In this document: one piece after another, positions 9,332 to 17,210 of the stretch
Layout: each line of letters starts with the position of its first letter
Numbering within the stretch: the stretch's first letter is position 1
Source: an uncultured Gammaproteobacteria bacterium
GTDB taxonomy: Bacteria; Pseudomonadota; Gammaproteobacteria; Pseudomonadales; Pseudohongiellaceae
NCBI GenBank assembly: GCA_913060495.1
Contig: CAJXRP010000004.1
Coordinates: forward strand, 124,001 to 188,000
Length of the DNA stretch: 64,000 bases
Reading direction: 5' to 3'
Program-made: the position numbers and the translations under genes
The notes under the pieces: generated by a model
What the model saw: only the letters and a program-made list of their open reading frames with translations
Told to the model about the DNA's origin: nothing
Databases searched by the model: none

Positions 9332-10231
9332 ATGAAAATTGCTATTACTGGTGCCAACAGCAGTGTTGGACTGAACCTATTGAATCACATTGTCTCCTCG
9401 ACAGATATTAACGTTATCGCCGGTGTTCGCTCTGACCGCGCGATGCAATCATTGCCGAGTTCGCCACAGGTAGACCCGCGCATCATCTCCTACCAGGATC
9501 CTGCCCAATTGGCAGCAGCCTTAGAGGGCGCAGACTGCATCGTGCATCTTGCTGGAATCCTCATTGAGGATAAAAATACCAGCTATACCAGCGCGAATAT
9601 CGACGCCACAGCAGCTGTCGTAAAAGCGGCTCAACAGCTGAACGCGAAACACATAGTTTTTATCAGCGTAGTCGGCGCTAGTGCAAATTCTAGCAACGCC
9701 TATTTCAGATCCAAGGGTTTAGCCGAAGAACTCGTTAAGAATTCTGGCCTTCCGGCCAGCGTCATTCGTACACCTATTTTGCTTGGCCCTAATACTGCGG
9801 GTGCCAGCTCTATGATTGGCGCAGCCTCTCAGGCTAAGACAAAAATTCTCGGTGGTGGTAAATACTCCATGCGACCTCTAGACATCGACGATCTGAATCA
9901 AGCTATCCTGAACTGCTGTAATGGCGACTCCCTCGAGGCGAAATTATACGAACTAGTAGGACCAGAGCCGATCGCCTACCGCGACCTCATCCAGAAGACA
10001 GCAGCGATGATGAATAACGAAGTTGAAGTCGGGTCTGTCCCGATTGCAATAGCCAAATTGGTAGCTGCAATAAGCTCTCGAATCAAAGGTGGTGGCATCA
10101 CCCCCACAGTAATCGATGTGATTACAATGGACGAAGTAGTAGATAGTAATGCAGACGGCGAGCTAAACATCACCCTCACACCACTACAAAACACTCTGGA
10201 AAAAATCTTGGAGCATAAGAAAAACAAATGA
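9332..10231 (+). CDS. NAD(P)-binding Rossmann protein (atypical SDR / NmrA-like)
   Basis: 299 aa. The N-terminal Rossmann nucleotide motif is GANSSVG (residues 7-13), followed by the DCIVHLAG strand typical of extended/atypical SDRs. The usual YxxxK appears as YFRSKGLAEE. The family covers NAD(P)H-dependent epimerases, quinone or flavin reductases and complex-I-type chaperone proteins; the substrate is unknown. Its end overlaps the next gene by 4 bases (ATGA), so translation is coupled to the membrane protein that follows. A lipid- or envelope-related reaction is therefore a reasonable guess. Confidence 0.75.
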   Translation: MKIAITGANSSVGLNLLNHIVSSTDINVIAGVRSDRAMQSLPSSPQVDPRIISYQDPAQLAAALEGADCIVHLAGILIEDKNTSYTSANIDATAAVVKAAQQLNAKHIVFISVVGASANSSNAYFRSKGLAEELVKNSGLPASVIRTPILLGPNTAGASSMIGAASQAKTKILGGGKYSMRPLDIDDLNQAILNCCNGDSLEAKLYELVGPEPIAYRDLIQKTAAMMNNEVEVGSVPIAIAKLVAAISSRIKGGGITPTVIDVITMDEVVDSNADGELNITLTPLQNTLEKILEHKKNK

Positions 10232-11229
10232 GCGAAGAAACCGAAAACAACCCAGAAGCAACAGCAGAAGTCGAAGTAGAAATGGCTCCTGCCAAGAAAA
10301 AGCCCAGCCCAATCGGCCGCGTAATTTTTCTTATCCTTACCGCACTCTGCTTCGCCTACCTTTACTACAGGCTAAATGGCGCTGCTGCTCGAGAAGGGCT
10401 GAGCCTCGTCGAATACATGACGCAAGTATTCTCTACGGTAGATTGGATTCCGTGGTTAGGACTAATGATTTGCTACTCACTGTTCTACTTCGCAATAGAC
10501 ACTCTAGTAGTCACAAAAGCACTGAACTGGTTTGTAGCTGATATCAAATACAAAGACATCATGCCAATCCGCGCCAGCGCCTACATCATTTCAATATTCA
10601 ACGAGCAGATCGGCAAGGGCGCGATGGCCTATTATCTGAACAAACGCGACCAGATCCCCGGCTGGGAAGTGGGCTCGGTAATGCTCTTTATTATGTTCTG
10701 TGAAATATACTACCTGCTCGTTTGGGCAACTATCGGTTTTGCAGTCAGCGGCAGCTCACTCCCCGAAGTATTCGGCCTGGTACCTTACATTGCCGCCGTT
10801 GCTACTGTTTTCTTGATCCTTTGGATTGCCTACTTTCGTGGAGCGATTCTCCCGAACAACAAATTTCGTGAGCGGGCAGTATTGAGCGCCTTTCGCCAAG
10901 CCAAGCCTTGGCACTACGGAGCCTTCTTCCTATTGCGCTCCCCTGCCCTGTTGGCTGCCATTGTTGTTTACACCGTGGCTCTCAACTTGTTTGGCGTGGA
11001 AGCATCACTAATGACTCTGCTACCGTTCTTACCAGTTATTTTCTTCGCAGCCGCCGTCCCTACGCCTATGCGTGCAGCAGCAATAACCTTCTGGGTCATC
11101 TTGTTCCCTGAGAACGAAGGGCAGATGGCAGCATTCGGTTTCGTCCAGCACAATTTCTTCATACTATTTAATGCTGCTATCGGACTCGTATTCTGGCGTA
11201 AAGCCCAACGAGACTTGTTCGGCAAGTAA
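10228..11229 (+). CDS. Polytopic membrane protein, possibly LPG-synthase/flippase-like
   Basis: 333 aa with an acidic, then Lys-rich cytosolic N-terminus (1-30) and about seven to eight hydrophobic segments from residue 31 on. Short motifs such as IFNEQIGKGAMAYYL in a loop and AAAVPTPMRAAAITFW near the C-terminus resemble the UPF0104 / lysylphosphatidylglycerol-synthase transmembrane family (lipid flippases), but this is from pattern memory and is weak. It overlaps the upstream SDR by 4 bases and its TAA overlaps the ATG of the CDP-alcohol phosphatidyltransferase by one base, so the three genes form a tightly coupled envelope-lipid set. Confidence 0.55.
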   Translation: MSEETENNPEATAEVEVEMAPAKKKPSPIGRVIFLILTALCFAYLYYRLNGAAAREGLSLVEYMTQVFSTVDWIPWLGLMICYSLFYFAIDTLVVTKALNWFVADIKYKDIMPIRASAYIISIFNEQIGKGAMAYYLNKRDQIPGWEVGSVMLFIMFCEIYYLLVWATIGFAVSGSSLPEVFGLVPYIAAVATVFLILWIAYFRGAILPNNKFRERAVLSAFRQAKPWHYGAFFLLRSPALLAAIVVYTVALNLFGVEASLMTLLPFLPVIFFAAAVPTPMRAAAITFWVILFPENEGQMAAFGFVQHNFFILFNAAIGLVFWRKAQRDLFGK

Positions 11230-11768
11230 TGGCCAACCTGCTTACCGCTATACGCCTGCTACTGGTTATTCCAGTAGCTATGGCGATAGCGAATGCATCA
11301 TTATTCACGAGCTGGTTACTACTGGCACTAGTTGTCGTTGCCATAGCAAGTGACTATTTTGATGGAAAGGTAGCCCGCGCATTTAAAACTGCTTCTGCCC
11401 GCGGCATGTTATTCGATCACGGCACGGACTTTATCTTCGTAACAACGGCGCTGTTCGCGCTCTCTACTGTCGGTCTATCCAGCGTGCTGTTACCGATATT
11501 GATCGTCGTTGCCTTTTCGCAGTACGTGTTAGACTCCTACTATCTATTCAAACAAAAGCAACTGCGAATGAGTTTCCTAGGGCGCTGGAATGGTGTTCTC
11601 TACTTCGTACCTATTGTGTTAGTCGCAAGCTCGAGGCTCCCTGTACTCGAACAAGCGCAGGATGCTTTCAATTTGATAATTGTCTACTTCAATTACGCGC
11701 TAACTGTTTCTACCCTCGCCTCAATTGTTGATCGCGGCATTGCTCCACTGCTACAGAAAGACAAATAG
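11229..11768 (+). CDS. CDP-alcohol phosphatidyltransferase family protein
   Basis: 179 aa integral membrane enzyme. The complete family signature is present: D42-x2-D45-G46-x2-A49-R50-x8-G59-x3-D63-x3-D67. The length and predicted helices (about 6-25, 30-41, 70-90, 95-113, 125-140, 150-170) fit PgsA/PssA-like transferases that swap CMP for an alcohol acceptor to make phospholipids. The acceptor alcohol cannot be read from the sequence. It is translationally coupled to the preceding membrane protein. It is not obviously the housekeeping PgsA, whose usual uvrC neighbour is absent. Confidence 0.85.
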   Translation: MANLLTAIRLLLVIPVAMAIANASLFTSWLLLALVVVAIASDYFDGKVARAFKTASARGMLFDHGTDFIFVTTALFALSTVGLSSVLLPILIVVAFSQYVLDSYYLFKQKQLRMSFLGRWNGVLYFVPIVLVASSRLPVLEQAQDAFNLIIVYFNYALTVSTLASIVDRGIAPLLQKDK

Positions 11769-11786
11769 AGCACCATCACAGGCACA

Positions 11787-12353
11787 ATGAAAAACAAACC
11801 TCTTCCAAGCCTACCTATAATTCTTACCCTACTTTTTGCTGTGTTTACCTTCTCGGTTTCTGCCCAAAGTACCGAATCAGAACTACTCCAATCGTTGTTT
11901 CAATCTATAGATGAAAGATTAGAATATATGGACGATGTAGCGCTGTTCAAAGCACAGAATAAAATACCCATCGAGGATGTTGAGCGCGAGAAGATTGTTT
12001 TATCTGATGCTGAACAGCTTGCAGCAAGCCATGGAATGGACCCAGTTTCGATTGAGAACTTTTTCATTACACAGATTAATGCAGCGAAGGCCATTCAGTA
12101 TCGCTACAGAGCTGAACTACTGACCCGCGAGGCATCCCACCCAATCATAGATCTGCAGTCGGATATACGTCCTGCGCTAGATCGACTGGGCAACGACATC
12201 GTCACACTCCTCGCCACACTTTTACAAAGTGGGTTACCAATAGGTGAGGAGAGCCGCGAACGCTTCATGGAAGCGCTACAGAACCCGCTTCTCGCCGACT
12301 CAGAAAGGGAAGCTCTTTTCAATGCCCTTCTGGAAGTACGACTTAGCCCTTAA
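11787..12353 (+). CDS. Secreted chorismate mutase (AroQ-gamma type)
   Basis: 188 aa with a clean signal peptide (hydrophobic residues 10-24, cleavage after SVSA). The mature part matches the all-helical exported AroQ-gamma family, as in the Mycobacterium tuberculosis enzyme: DERLEYMDDVALFK, then KIPIEDVEREK, then QINAAKAIQY. Active-site residues expected from that family are R44, K55 and R67; Q104 stands where the mycobacterial enzyme has Glu and the E. coli AroQ domain has Gln. It converts chorismate to prephenate, here in the periplasm. It is 18 bases behind the phosphatidyltransferase gene, so probably the same transcript. Confidence 0.82.
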   Translation: MKNKPLPSLPIILTLLFAVFTFSVSAQSTESELLQSLFQSIDERLEYMDDVALFKAQNKIPIEDVEREKIVLSDAEQLAASHGMDPVSIENFFITQINAAKAIQYRYRAELLTREASHPIIDLQSDIRPALDRLGNDIVTLLATLLQSGLPIGEESRERFMEALQNPLLADSEREALFNALLEVRLSP

Positions 12354-12483
12354 GGGCACGCTGTATTGAACAATTGTGCGCGGCAAGGCACACTTAGCTC
12401 TCCTTGCCTGCCGAATTCAGCATCAGGGTTAGTAATATCCTAGATCGACCGTATAAAAACAATTATAGCCAGAGGTCAAAACA

Positions 12484-13050
12484 ATGCCATTCGACATAAC
12501 AATAACCCTCAGCGATGGAGACTTGGAAAAATTCCAGGAAAGCATCGATAAGGGCAAGCTAGTTGTCAACGATCAGGAAAATGCCAAAGCAATCGAGCAG
12601 AAGGCTTCCGAGCTTATCGAACTCGCTACCGGCGGTGACTTACCGCAGTTCGTGCATGACAGAATTCTCAAGTTGCAAATTCTGTTGAACATGATCCGAG
12701 ATGATGAATGGAAGCTTACTGATCAAGAGGCGCAGAGTATTCGCGGAGCACTCTACTACTTCGTCGACCCGGACGATTTGATTCCAGACCATATTCCGGG
12801 AATTGGATTCCTAGACGATGCCATGTACGCAGAGATCATTGTTCAAGAACTCAAAACTGAGATAAAAATGTATCAGGAATTTTGTCAATTTCGAATCTCA
12901 GAGGAGAACCGACAAAGAAGCAAAGGCATAGACCCTCATGTCGGCCGTGAAGACTGGATCTCCGAAAAGCGCGCAGTGCTTCACGCACGCATGCGTGAGC
13001 GTCGCACTCTACGCACCGGAGGCCGAGGCCTGCGTATGCGGATCTTTTAG
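12484..13050 (+). CDS. DUF1232 (YkvA-like) protein, copy 2
   Basis: 188 aa paralogue of the protein at 4671-5231. The same N-terminal PFDITITLSDGDLE and the same central FVDPDDLIPDHIPGIGFLDDA motif are present. It differs by an Arg-rich C-terminus (RRTLRTGGRGLRMRIF), absent from copy 1, which could bind nucleic acid or acidic lipid head groups. AGAGG precedes the ATG. It is followed after 16 bases by an M20 peptidase gene; copy 1 also follows a peptidase gene. Function unknown. Confidence 0.8.
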   Translation: MPFDITITLSDGDLEKFQESIDKGKLVVNDQENAKAIEQKASELIELATGGDLPQFVHDRILKLQILLNMIRDDEWKLTDQEAQSIRGALYYFVDPDDLIPDHIPGIGFLDDAMYAEIIVQELKTEIKMYQEFCQFRISEENRQRSKGIDPHVGREDWISEKRAVLHARMRERRTLRTGGRGLRMRIF

Positions 13051-13066
13051 TTAGCTGGAGCTATCC

Positions 13067-14395
13067 TTGAATAAAAATACTGCCATCTTTGCACTGGGTT
13101 TTGCATCACTGCTTTGCTCATTCCATTCATCAGCACTCGCACAACAATCCGTCGTTCCCATCGATAGCGCGGTACGAAATTCATTCGAAGCAATCTCTTC
13201 CGACCCACGCGTCACTGCAGGGCTAGCTAGGATAGAAGCTAGAGAAACGGAAATGGTTCGGGAACAATTCCGATTAACCGAGATCCCCGCTCCTCCATTC
13301 AAGGAGGAAGTACGGGCTGCTTACTACCTGACTTTGATGCAGGAAAGAGGCCTAGAAGACGCATATATCGACAGTGAGGGTAACGCAATTGGGATTCGTC
13401 GCGGCAATGGCGACGGACCAACACTCTTAATAGCCGCCCACCTAGACACGGTATTTCCGGAAGGCGTAGACACCAGCATCGAACTACGCGGGGGCCGCTA
13501 CTATGCCCCTGGCATTGGTGACGACACTCGCGGCCTCGCGGCTATGCTTTCCATTATAGAGACTCTGAATGATTCCGGGATTCAGACCCATGGCGATATC
13601 ATGTTCGCCGCAAACGTCGGCGAAGAAGGCAGAGGTGATTTGCGCGGCATCAAAGCAATTTTCCGAGATCACCCAGAGATAGATGGCTTTATCTCTATCG
13701 ATGGCGTTCGTCTTAGACGCATCACCACAGGAGGCACAGGCAGCCGACGCTTCGAGTTTCGATTCAGCGGGCCCGGCGGACACTCTTTCGGCGCCTTTGG
13801 CCTAGCGAGCGCGATACACGCCATGGGCAGAGCTATTAACAAGATAGCCGACTTTGAAACCCCCAGTTTCCCCAAGACTACATTCACTGTTGGAACTGTT
13901 GCGGGCGGAACATCGGTCAATTCAATCGCCGCAGATGCAGTGTTCGCCCTCGATATGCGATCCAACGATCGAGAACAGTTGGCACTCTTAGAAGAACGCA
14001 CCAAGGCGGCAGCCTTAGAAGCTGTGGCTGAAGAGAATGCACGCTGGAACAACGGTGAGATTAGCGTGGACTTTGTTTTGATCGGAGACCGACCGGTAGG
14101 ACGAACTGCTACCGAAGACTCATTGGTGCAGGCCGCCGCCCTAGCCTTCGATGAAGTTGGTATAGAGCTACAACAACTCGGCATCTCCAGCACCGATTCC
14201 AATGTTCCCATGTCACTGGGAATTCCAGCTATAACCATCGCCGGTGGCGGTAATGGTGGTGGAGCACACTCCCCGGACGAATGGTTTGTTCCGACAAATT
14301 CTCATGAGGGGCCTCAGACTTCGTTTCTCATCGCCTTAGCCATGGTAGGAATCCAAGGCATCAACACCGGCCTCCTTGAACAACACAGTCGCTAA
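13067..14395 (+). CDS. Exported M20 family metallopeptidase
   Basis: 442 aa, signal peptide about residues 1-25 (cleavage near ALAQQ). Catalytic and metal residues of the M20/PepT-like family are visible: AAHLDTVF, the bridging Asp in GIGDDTRG, the general-base EE in NVGEEGRGD, and the last His in GGGAHSPDEW. The middle section (about 220-335) is the dimerisation lid. It probably cleaves di- or tripeptides or acylated amino acids in the periplasm. The start is TTG, chosen because CTGGAG lies 6 bases upstream and no later ATG keeps the signal peptide. Confidence 0.88.
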   Translation: MNKNTAIFALGFASLLCSFHSSALAQQSVVPIDSAVRNSFEAISSDPRVTAGLARIEARETEMVREQFRLTEIPAPPFKEEVRAAYYLTLMQERGLEDAYIDSEGNAIGIRRGNGDGPTLLIAAHLDTVFPEGVDTSIELRGGRYYAPGIGDDTRGLAAMLSIIETLNDSGIQTHGDIMFAANVGEEGRGDLRGIKAIFRDHPEIDGFISIDGVRLRRITTGGTGSRRFEFRFSGPGGHSFGAFGLASAIHAMGRAINKIADFETPSFPKTTFTVGTVAGGTSVNSIAADAVFALDMRSNDREQLALLEERTKAAALEAVAEENARWNNGEISVDFVLIGDRPVGRTATEDSLVQAAALAFDEVGIELQQLGISSTDSNVPMSLGIPAITIAGGGNGGGAHSPDEWFVPTNSHEGPQTSFLIALAMVGIQGINTGLLEQHSR

Positions 14396-14418
14396 TAGCG
14401 CTCCTAGCAACCAAACAA

Positions 14419-14444
14419 AAGAAAGTGCGAATTCGCACTTTCTT
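14419..14444. terminator. Bidirectional hairpin between convergent genes
   Basis: A perfect 26-base palindrome (arm AAGAAAGTGCGAA) sits between the stops of the M20 peptidase (+) and the 219-aa cassette protein (-). In the minus direction it is followed by a TTTTG/TTTGG run, in the plus direction by TTTCTTA. It fits a shared terminator. Confidence 0.7.
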
Positions 14445-14451
14445 ATGCCGC

Positions 14452-15111
14452 TCAATCTACCGAGGGTTCGACTGTTAGTGTTGCATCTTGTGCAGGATTC
14501 TTCTCACCCTTCTCACCCTTCTCTGTCTTTTCGGTCAATGCTGACTTCCCAAAACTGAGCGGGTATTGCTGATAGAAGCGATAGAAGCTCTTCAGACTAA
14601 ACTCGTTCAACACCTTTTGACTATAACCTCTGCGCCTGTTTCGAAACTCATCGTAGTCCCTATAACGCAGTGCATGTAAACAATGTTTACAGACAACGAG
14701 ATCGTGTTCTGAGAGCAAAACTTCACCATTGCTGCGAATCTTAAGCAATTTGTAATCGTCTGAAATCTTTGTAGTTGCAAGATATTCCAGCGCTGGATGC
14801 TCTGCCATCTGGGCTTCCAACTGCGTACACCACGCTAGATGATAGGTAGGGTACTCTCTATGATTTTTATACCAAAGCTCGTCAGGGATATAGGCCAGCA
14901 CTCTGCTATTCTTGATCGCTAAGGTCTTATCCGGCAGCACTCTCAGGCCATCAGCCTTCAGTAACATACCTGGGTTTTCCAATGCCGAACGTTCCGCGCC
15001 AGTTAGATGAACAGCTGGATCGAACAACTCGAAATAACCGAATTCTTCTGTACCAATGTTCTCTCGAAGCTCGTTAAAGGGCTGAAAATCTCTGAAGTCT
15101 GGTAATTTCAC
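14452..15111 (-). CDS. Unknown protein with HxxxC...CxxC motif, third gene of ZorAB-like cassette
   Basis: 219 aa, soluble, no signal peptide. It is not recognised as a named family. Visible features: a possible metal site made of H91/C95 (TYHLAWC) and C141/C144 (VVCKHCLHALRY), then a conserved-looking aromatic tract (about 150-185, RDYDEF... SFYRFYQQY), and a charged Lys/Glu tail (TEKTEKGEKGEK). The spacing of the two Cys elements around a hydrophobic strand suggests a zinc-knuckle or HNH-like fold, but no catalytic HNH triad is clear. It lies 12 bases after the MotB-like gene and ends at a terminator, so it is the last gene of the stator operon and may be its effector or sensor. Confidence 0.6.
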   Translation of the reverse strand: MKLPDFRDFQPFNELRENIGTEEFGYFELFDPAVHLTGAERSALENPGMLLKADGLRVLPDKTLAIKNSRVLAYIPDELWYKNHREYPTYHLAWCTQLEAQMAEHPALEYLATTKISDDYKLLKIRSNGEVLLSEHDLVVCKHCLHALRYRDYDEFRNRRRGYSQKVLNEFSLKSFYRFYQQYPLSFGKSALTEKTEKGEKGEKNPAQDATLTVEPSVD

Positions 15112-15123
15112 GCGACTCTATTC

Positions 15124-15825
15124 CTAGCGGATTTCTTCTAGAATCGTGGAGAGACGCGTCTCAGCATCGGTAACCACAACAAACTCTACACGACGCGATC
15201 GCTCAGCATCCTCGCGGCCATCCTCTTGCAAAATTAATTGCGAGGAAGAAAGGCCATTCGCAGTCATATGCTCACGCAGCCAAGATTTTTCATGCGCAAC
15301 GGCATCGAGCGCAAATAGAAATCCCAAGGTTGTGCGGGTACGTTCCTGGGAAAGTGCCATGTTTCGCATATAGGCTTCGTCGCTATTTGCAGCAAAAGAC
15401 CAAGAGCTAGAAGTATGCCCCTCGATTCGCAATTCGAGAATGTCATCACGGTATTCATCAGACGTAAGAATCGCCGTATAACGTGGAAAGAAGTCACTGA
15501 GTATCGTCGAGAATTCAGCCTTAAGGTCAGACTCGCCCTCCTCGAACAGCAAACTGGTATTTGTAAAACGAAACTTTAGATCTTCCCCTAACTCTGCTCC
15601 CCACAGCGGCAGATCATCGTCGAACTCAGCGAGTAGATCTGTATACAGCTCTTCACGAAGATCTTCATACAGGACAACCACCCGTTCAATCTCATCATTC
15701 TTACGCTCAACAATAACAAGATACATAACGGAAATGAGCAGAAACAGCATCATCAGACCGCTCATCAGATCGCTGACTGCGATCCAATGCTCTTCAGATT
15801 CTTGTTCTACTTCAGCACTTAGCAT
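15124..15825 (-). CDS. MotB/OmpA-like stator protein (ZorB-like)
   Basis: 233 aa. A short cytosolic N-terminus leads into one membrane helix (residues 14-40) that begins HWIAVSDLMSGLMMLFLL. The Asp at position 19 is where MotB/ZorB proteins carry the ion-translocating acid. After a linker (about 45-85) comes an OmpA-like peptidoglycan-binding domain (about 90-225, with LRIEGHTSSS and SQERTRTTLG, ending RRVEFVVV). The SDLMSGLMM helix is the form I associate with ZorB rather than flagellar MotB. It is 6 bases downstream of the MotA-like gene; together they should make an inner-membrane, ion-driven motor anchored to the wall. Confidence 0.82.
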   Translation of the reverse strand: MLSAEVEQESEEHWIAVSDLMSGLMMLFLLISVMYLVIVERKNDEIERVVVLYEDLREELYTDLLAEFDDDLPLWGAELGEDLKFRFTNTSLLFEEGESDLKAEFSTILSDFFPRYTAILTSDEYRDDILELRIEGHTSSSWSFAANSDEAYMRNMALSQERTRTTLGFLFALDAVAHEKSWLREHMTANGLSSSQLILQEDGREDAERSRRVEFVVVTDAETRLSTILEEIR

Positions 15826-15831
15826 AACGGC

Positions 15832-17061
15832 CTATTTCGATGTTTGTGGGCGCTTGCCCGATTGCTGCTCAGCCATCAACAATAATTCACGAAGCCTGTC
15901 GGTTAGTGGCACATAGTCGTTCACAAACTTCTCCGATAGCGCTGTCAATTGATACCCGAAGGTCTGCAACGCCGCGGTTAACTCTTTCTCCATAGACTGA
16001 TCGAGTATTTGCATCTGCTTCTCGGTTTTTTCTGTCATCGCCTCGACGTGCTCGGCGAGACCCGAGTGCGCCTGATTTACCGAATTCGCTAAACTCTGTG
16101 TTACCTGCTCTACAGTGCCAGAAATATCTCGCGCCGCTGCTGCCAGTACTTGGGTCAGGCTTTCATTATTCTGCTCTATACTCGAACTCAACTTCACTGT
16201 CAGCTCAGACACATAGTCACCAAGCGCAGGCAAGCCTTCCGATGCCTGACCGACTAAACCAGACAATCCAGAAAGGTACCCTTCTAAGTTCGATGTCTGC
16301 TGTTCTAGACCACTCAACAAATTGCCTAAAGACTCCGCCACCTTGTTGAAATTTTGCGAATGCACCATCATCTGCTCATAAGAATGGCTTGCGTGTTTAA
16401 TTACCTCGATACTCGCTTCCTGGGCTCGTAGCATATCGTCCAACTGACTCGAATAACTTTGCTGCCACTGCAACAGATGACCTAATGATTCGTTAAATTT
16501 TTGGAAATTTTCACCATATTGAACTTCGATACGACTATTAAATTCCGTCATTACTTTGGCGAGAGCAGTTGTCAACGCATCGGTATTCGCTGTTACCATC
16601 TGCTCTTGATAAGAGCGCGTAGACGCTAATAAGGCCTGACTGTCGGCCCGGCTTTCCTCACGAAGCTGTTCGAGATTTGAGTTGAGCGTGCTGATGGTGT
16701 TGTTAAGATCGGTGACCGTAGCTGGCTTTTCAACGCTATCGGAGTCAGTCCTGATCGAGGTCAGGGTATTGCGCAGCCTTATGCTCAAGGCCCCCAATAT
16801 CCCCACGATAGATGACCATACCGCCACACCCAAGCCGTCGATCATTATTGGGACGCTGGCCTCTATAGCTGCGCTATCGAAGCGCATCAAGCCAAACGCG
16901 ATACCTAAGAAAGTCCCGAAGATGCCGAAGCTGGTCAATATTGCAGGCGCATTGCGCACGGTCTGCGGTGAATAACTAGGTCCGTGAAAGTAGACAACAA
17001 GCAAGAGCATGAAGCCTATTAGGCCCCAGGTTACAGAACTCAAATCATACAATTCAGTCAT
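15832..17061 (-). CDS. MotA/TolQ/ExbB-family channel with long coiled-coil tail (ZorA-like)
   Basis: 409 aa. Three membrane segments occupy about residues 9-25, 38-60 and 70-97. The second contains FGIFGTFLGIAFGL and the third GLGVAVWSSIVGILGAL, the pore-lining motif of MotA/TolQ/ExbB proteins. From about 110 to 400 the chain is Gln/Ser/Glu-rich, strongly helical and repetitive, predicted to form a long cytosolic coiled-coil tail as in ZorA. It is first in an operon with the MotB-like gene and the 219-aa unknown. Flagellar or Tol neighbours are absent, so a motility role is unlikely. Defence is an inference. Confidence 0.8.
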   Translation of the reverse strand: MTELYDLSSVTWGLIGFMLLLVVYFHGPSYSPQTVRNAPAILTSFGIFGTFLGIAFGLMRFDSAAIEASVPIMIDGLGVAVWSSIVGILGALSIRLRNTLTSIRTDSDSVEKPATVTDLNNTISTLNSNLEQLREESRADSQALLASTRSYQEQMVTANTDALTTALAKVMTEFNSRIEVQYGENFQKFNESLGHLLQWQQSYSSQLDDMLRAQEASIEVIKHASHSYEQMMVHSQNFNKVAESLGNLLSGLEQQTSNLEGYLSGLSGLVGQASEGLPALGDYVSELTVKLSSSIEQNNESLTQVLAAAARDISGTVEQVTQSLANSVNQAHSGLAEHVEAMTEKTEKQMQILDQSMEKELTAALQTFGYQLTALSEKFVNDYVPLTDRLRELLLMAEQQSGKRPQTSK

Positions 17062-17142
17062 TCTCTCTCACCTAACAAACTCGTCTCATAACTATCTGCC
17101 GCCGTTATTTTTCCAATTCACTCCCGAATTCTAACATCCGAC

Positions 17143-17165
17143 AAAAAACCCGCTGCGAAGCGGGT
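17143..17165 (-). terminator. Rho-independent terminator of the 277-aa gene
   Basis: Minus strand: 7-bp stem ACCCGCT/AGCGGGT with a TCGC tetraloop followed by six T. It lies 46 bases past the stop of the 277-aa exported protein and isolates the stator cassette from upstream transcription. Confidence 0.9.
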
Positions 17166-17210
17166 CTCAATGTTTTATGGAATCAGATATTCCACTTAAA
17201 TTTGATCGCG

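Noticed and set aside
12380-12415. Hairpin GGCAAGG/CCTTGCC after the chorismate mutase gene
   Set aside because: Seven-base stem with a long loop and no T run; too weak to call a terminator.
13669-14238. 189-codon minus-strand frame
   Set aside because: Antisense to the M20 peptidase; composition is Ser/Pro/Arg-rich and shadow-like.
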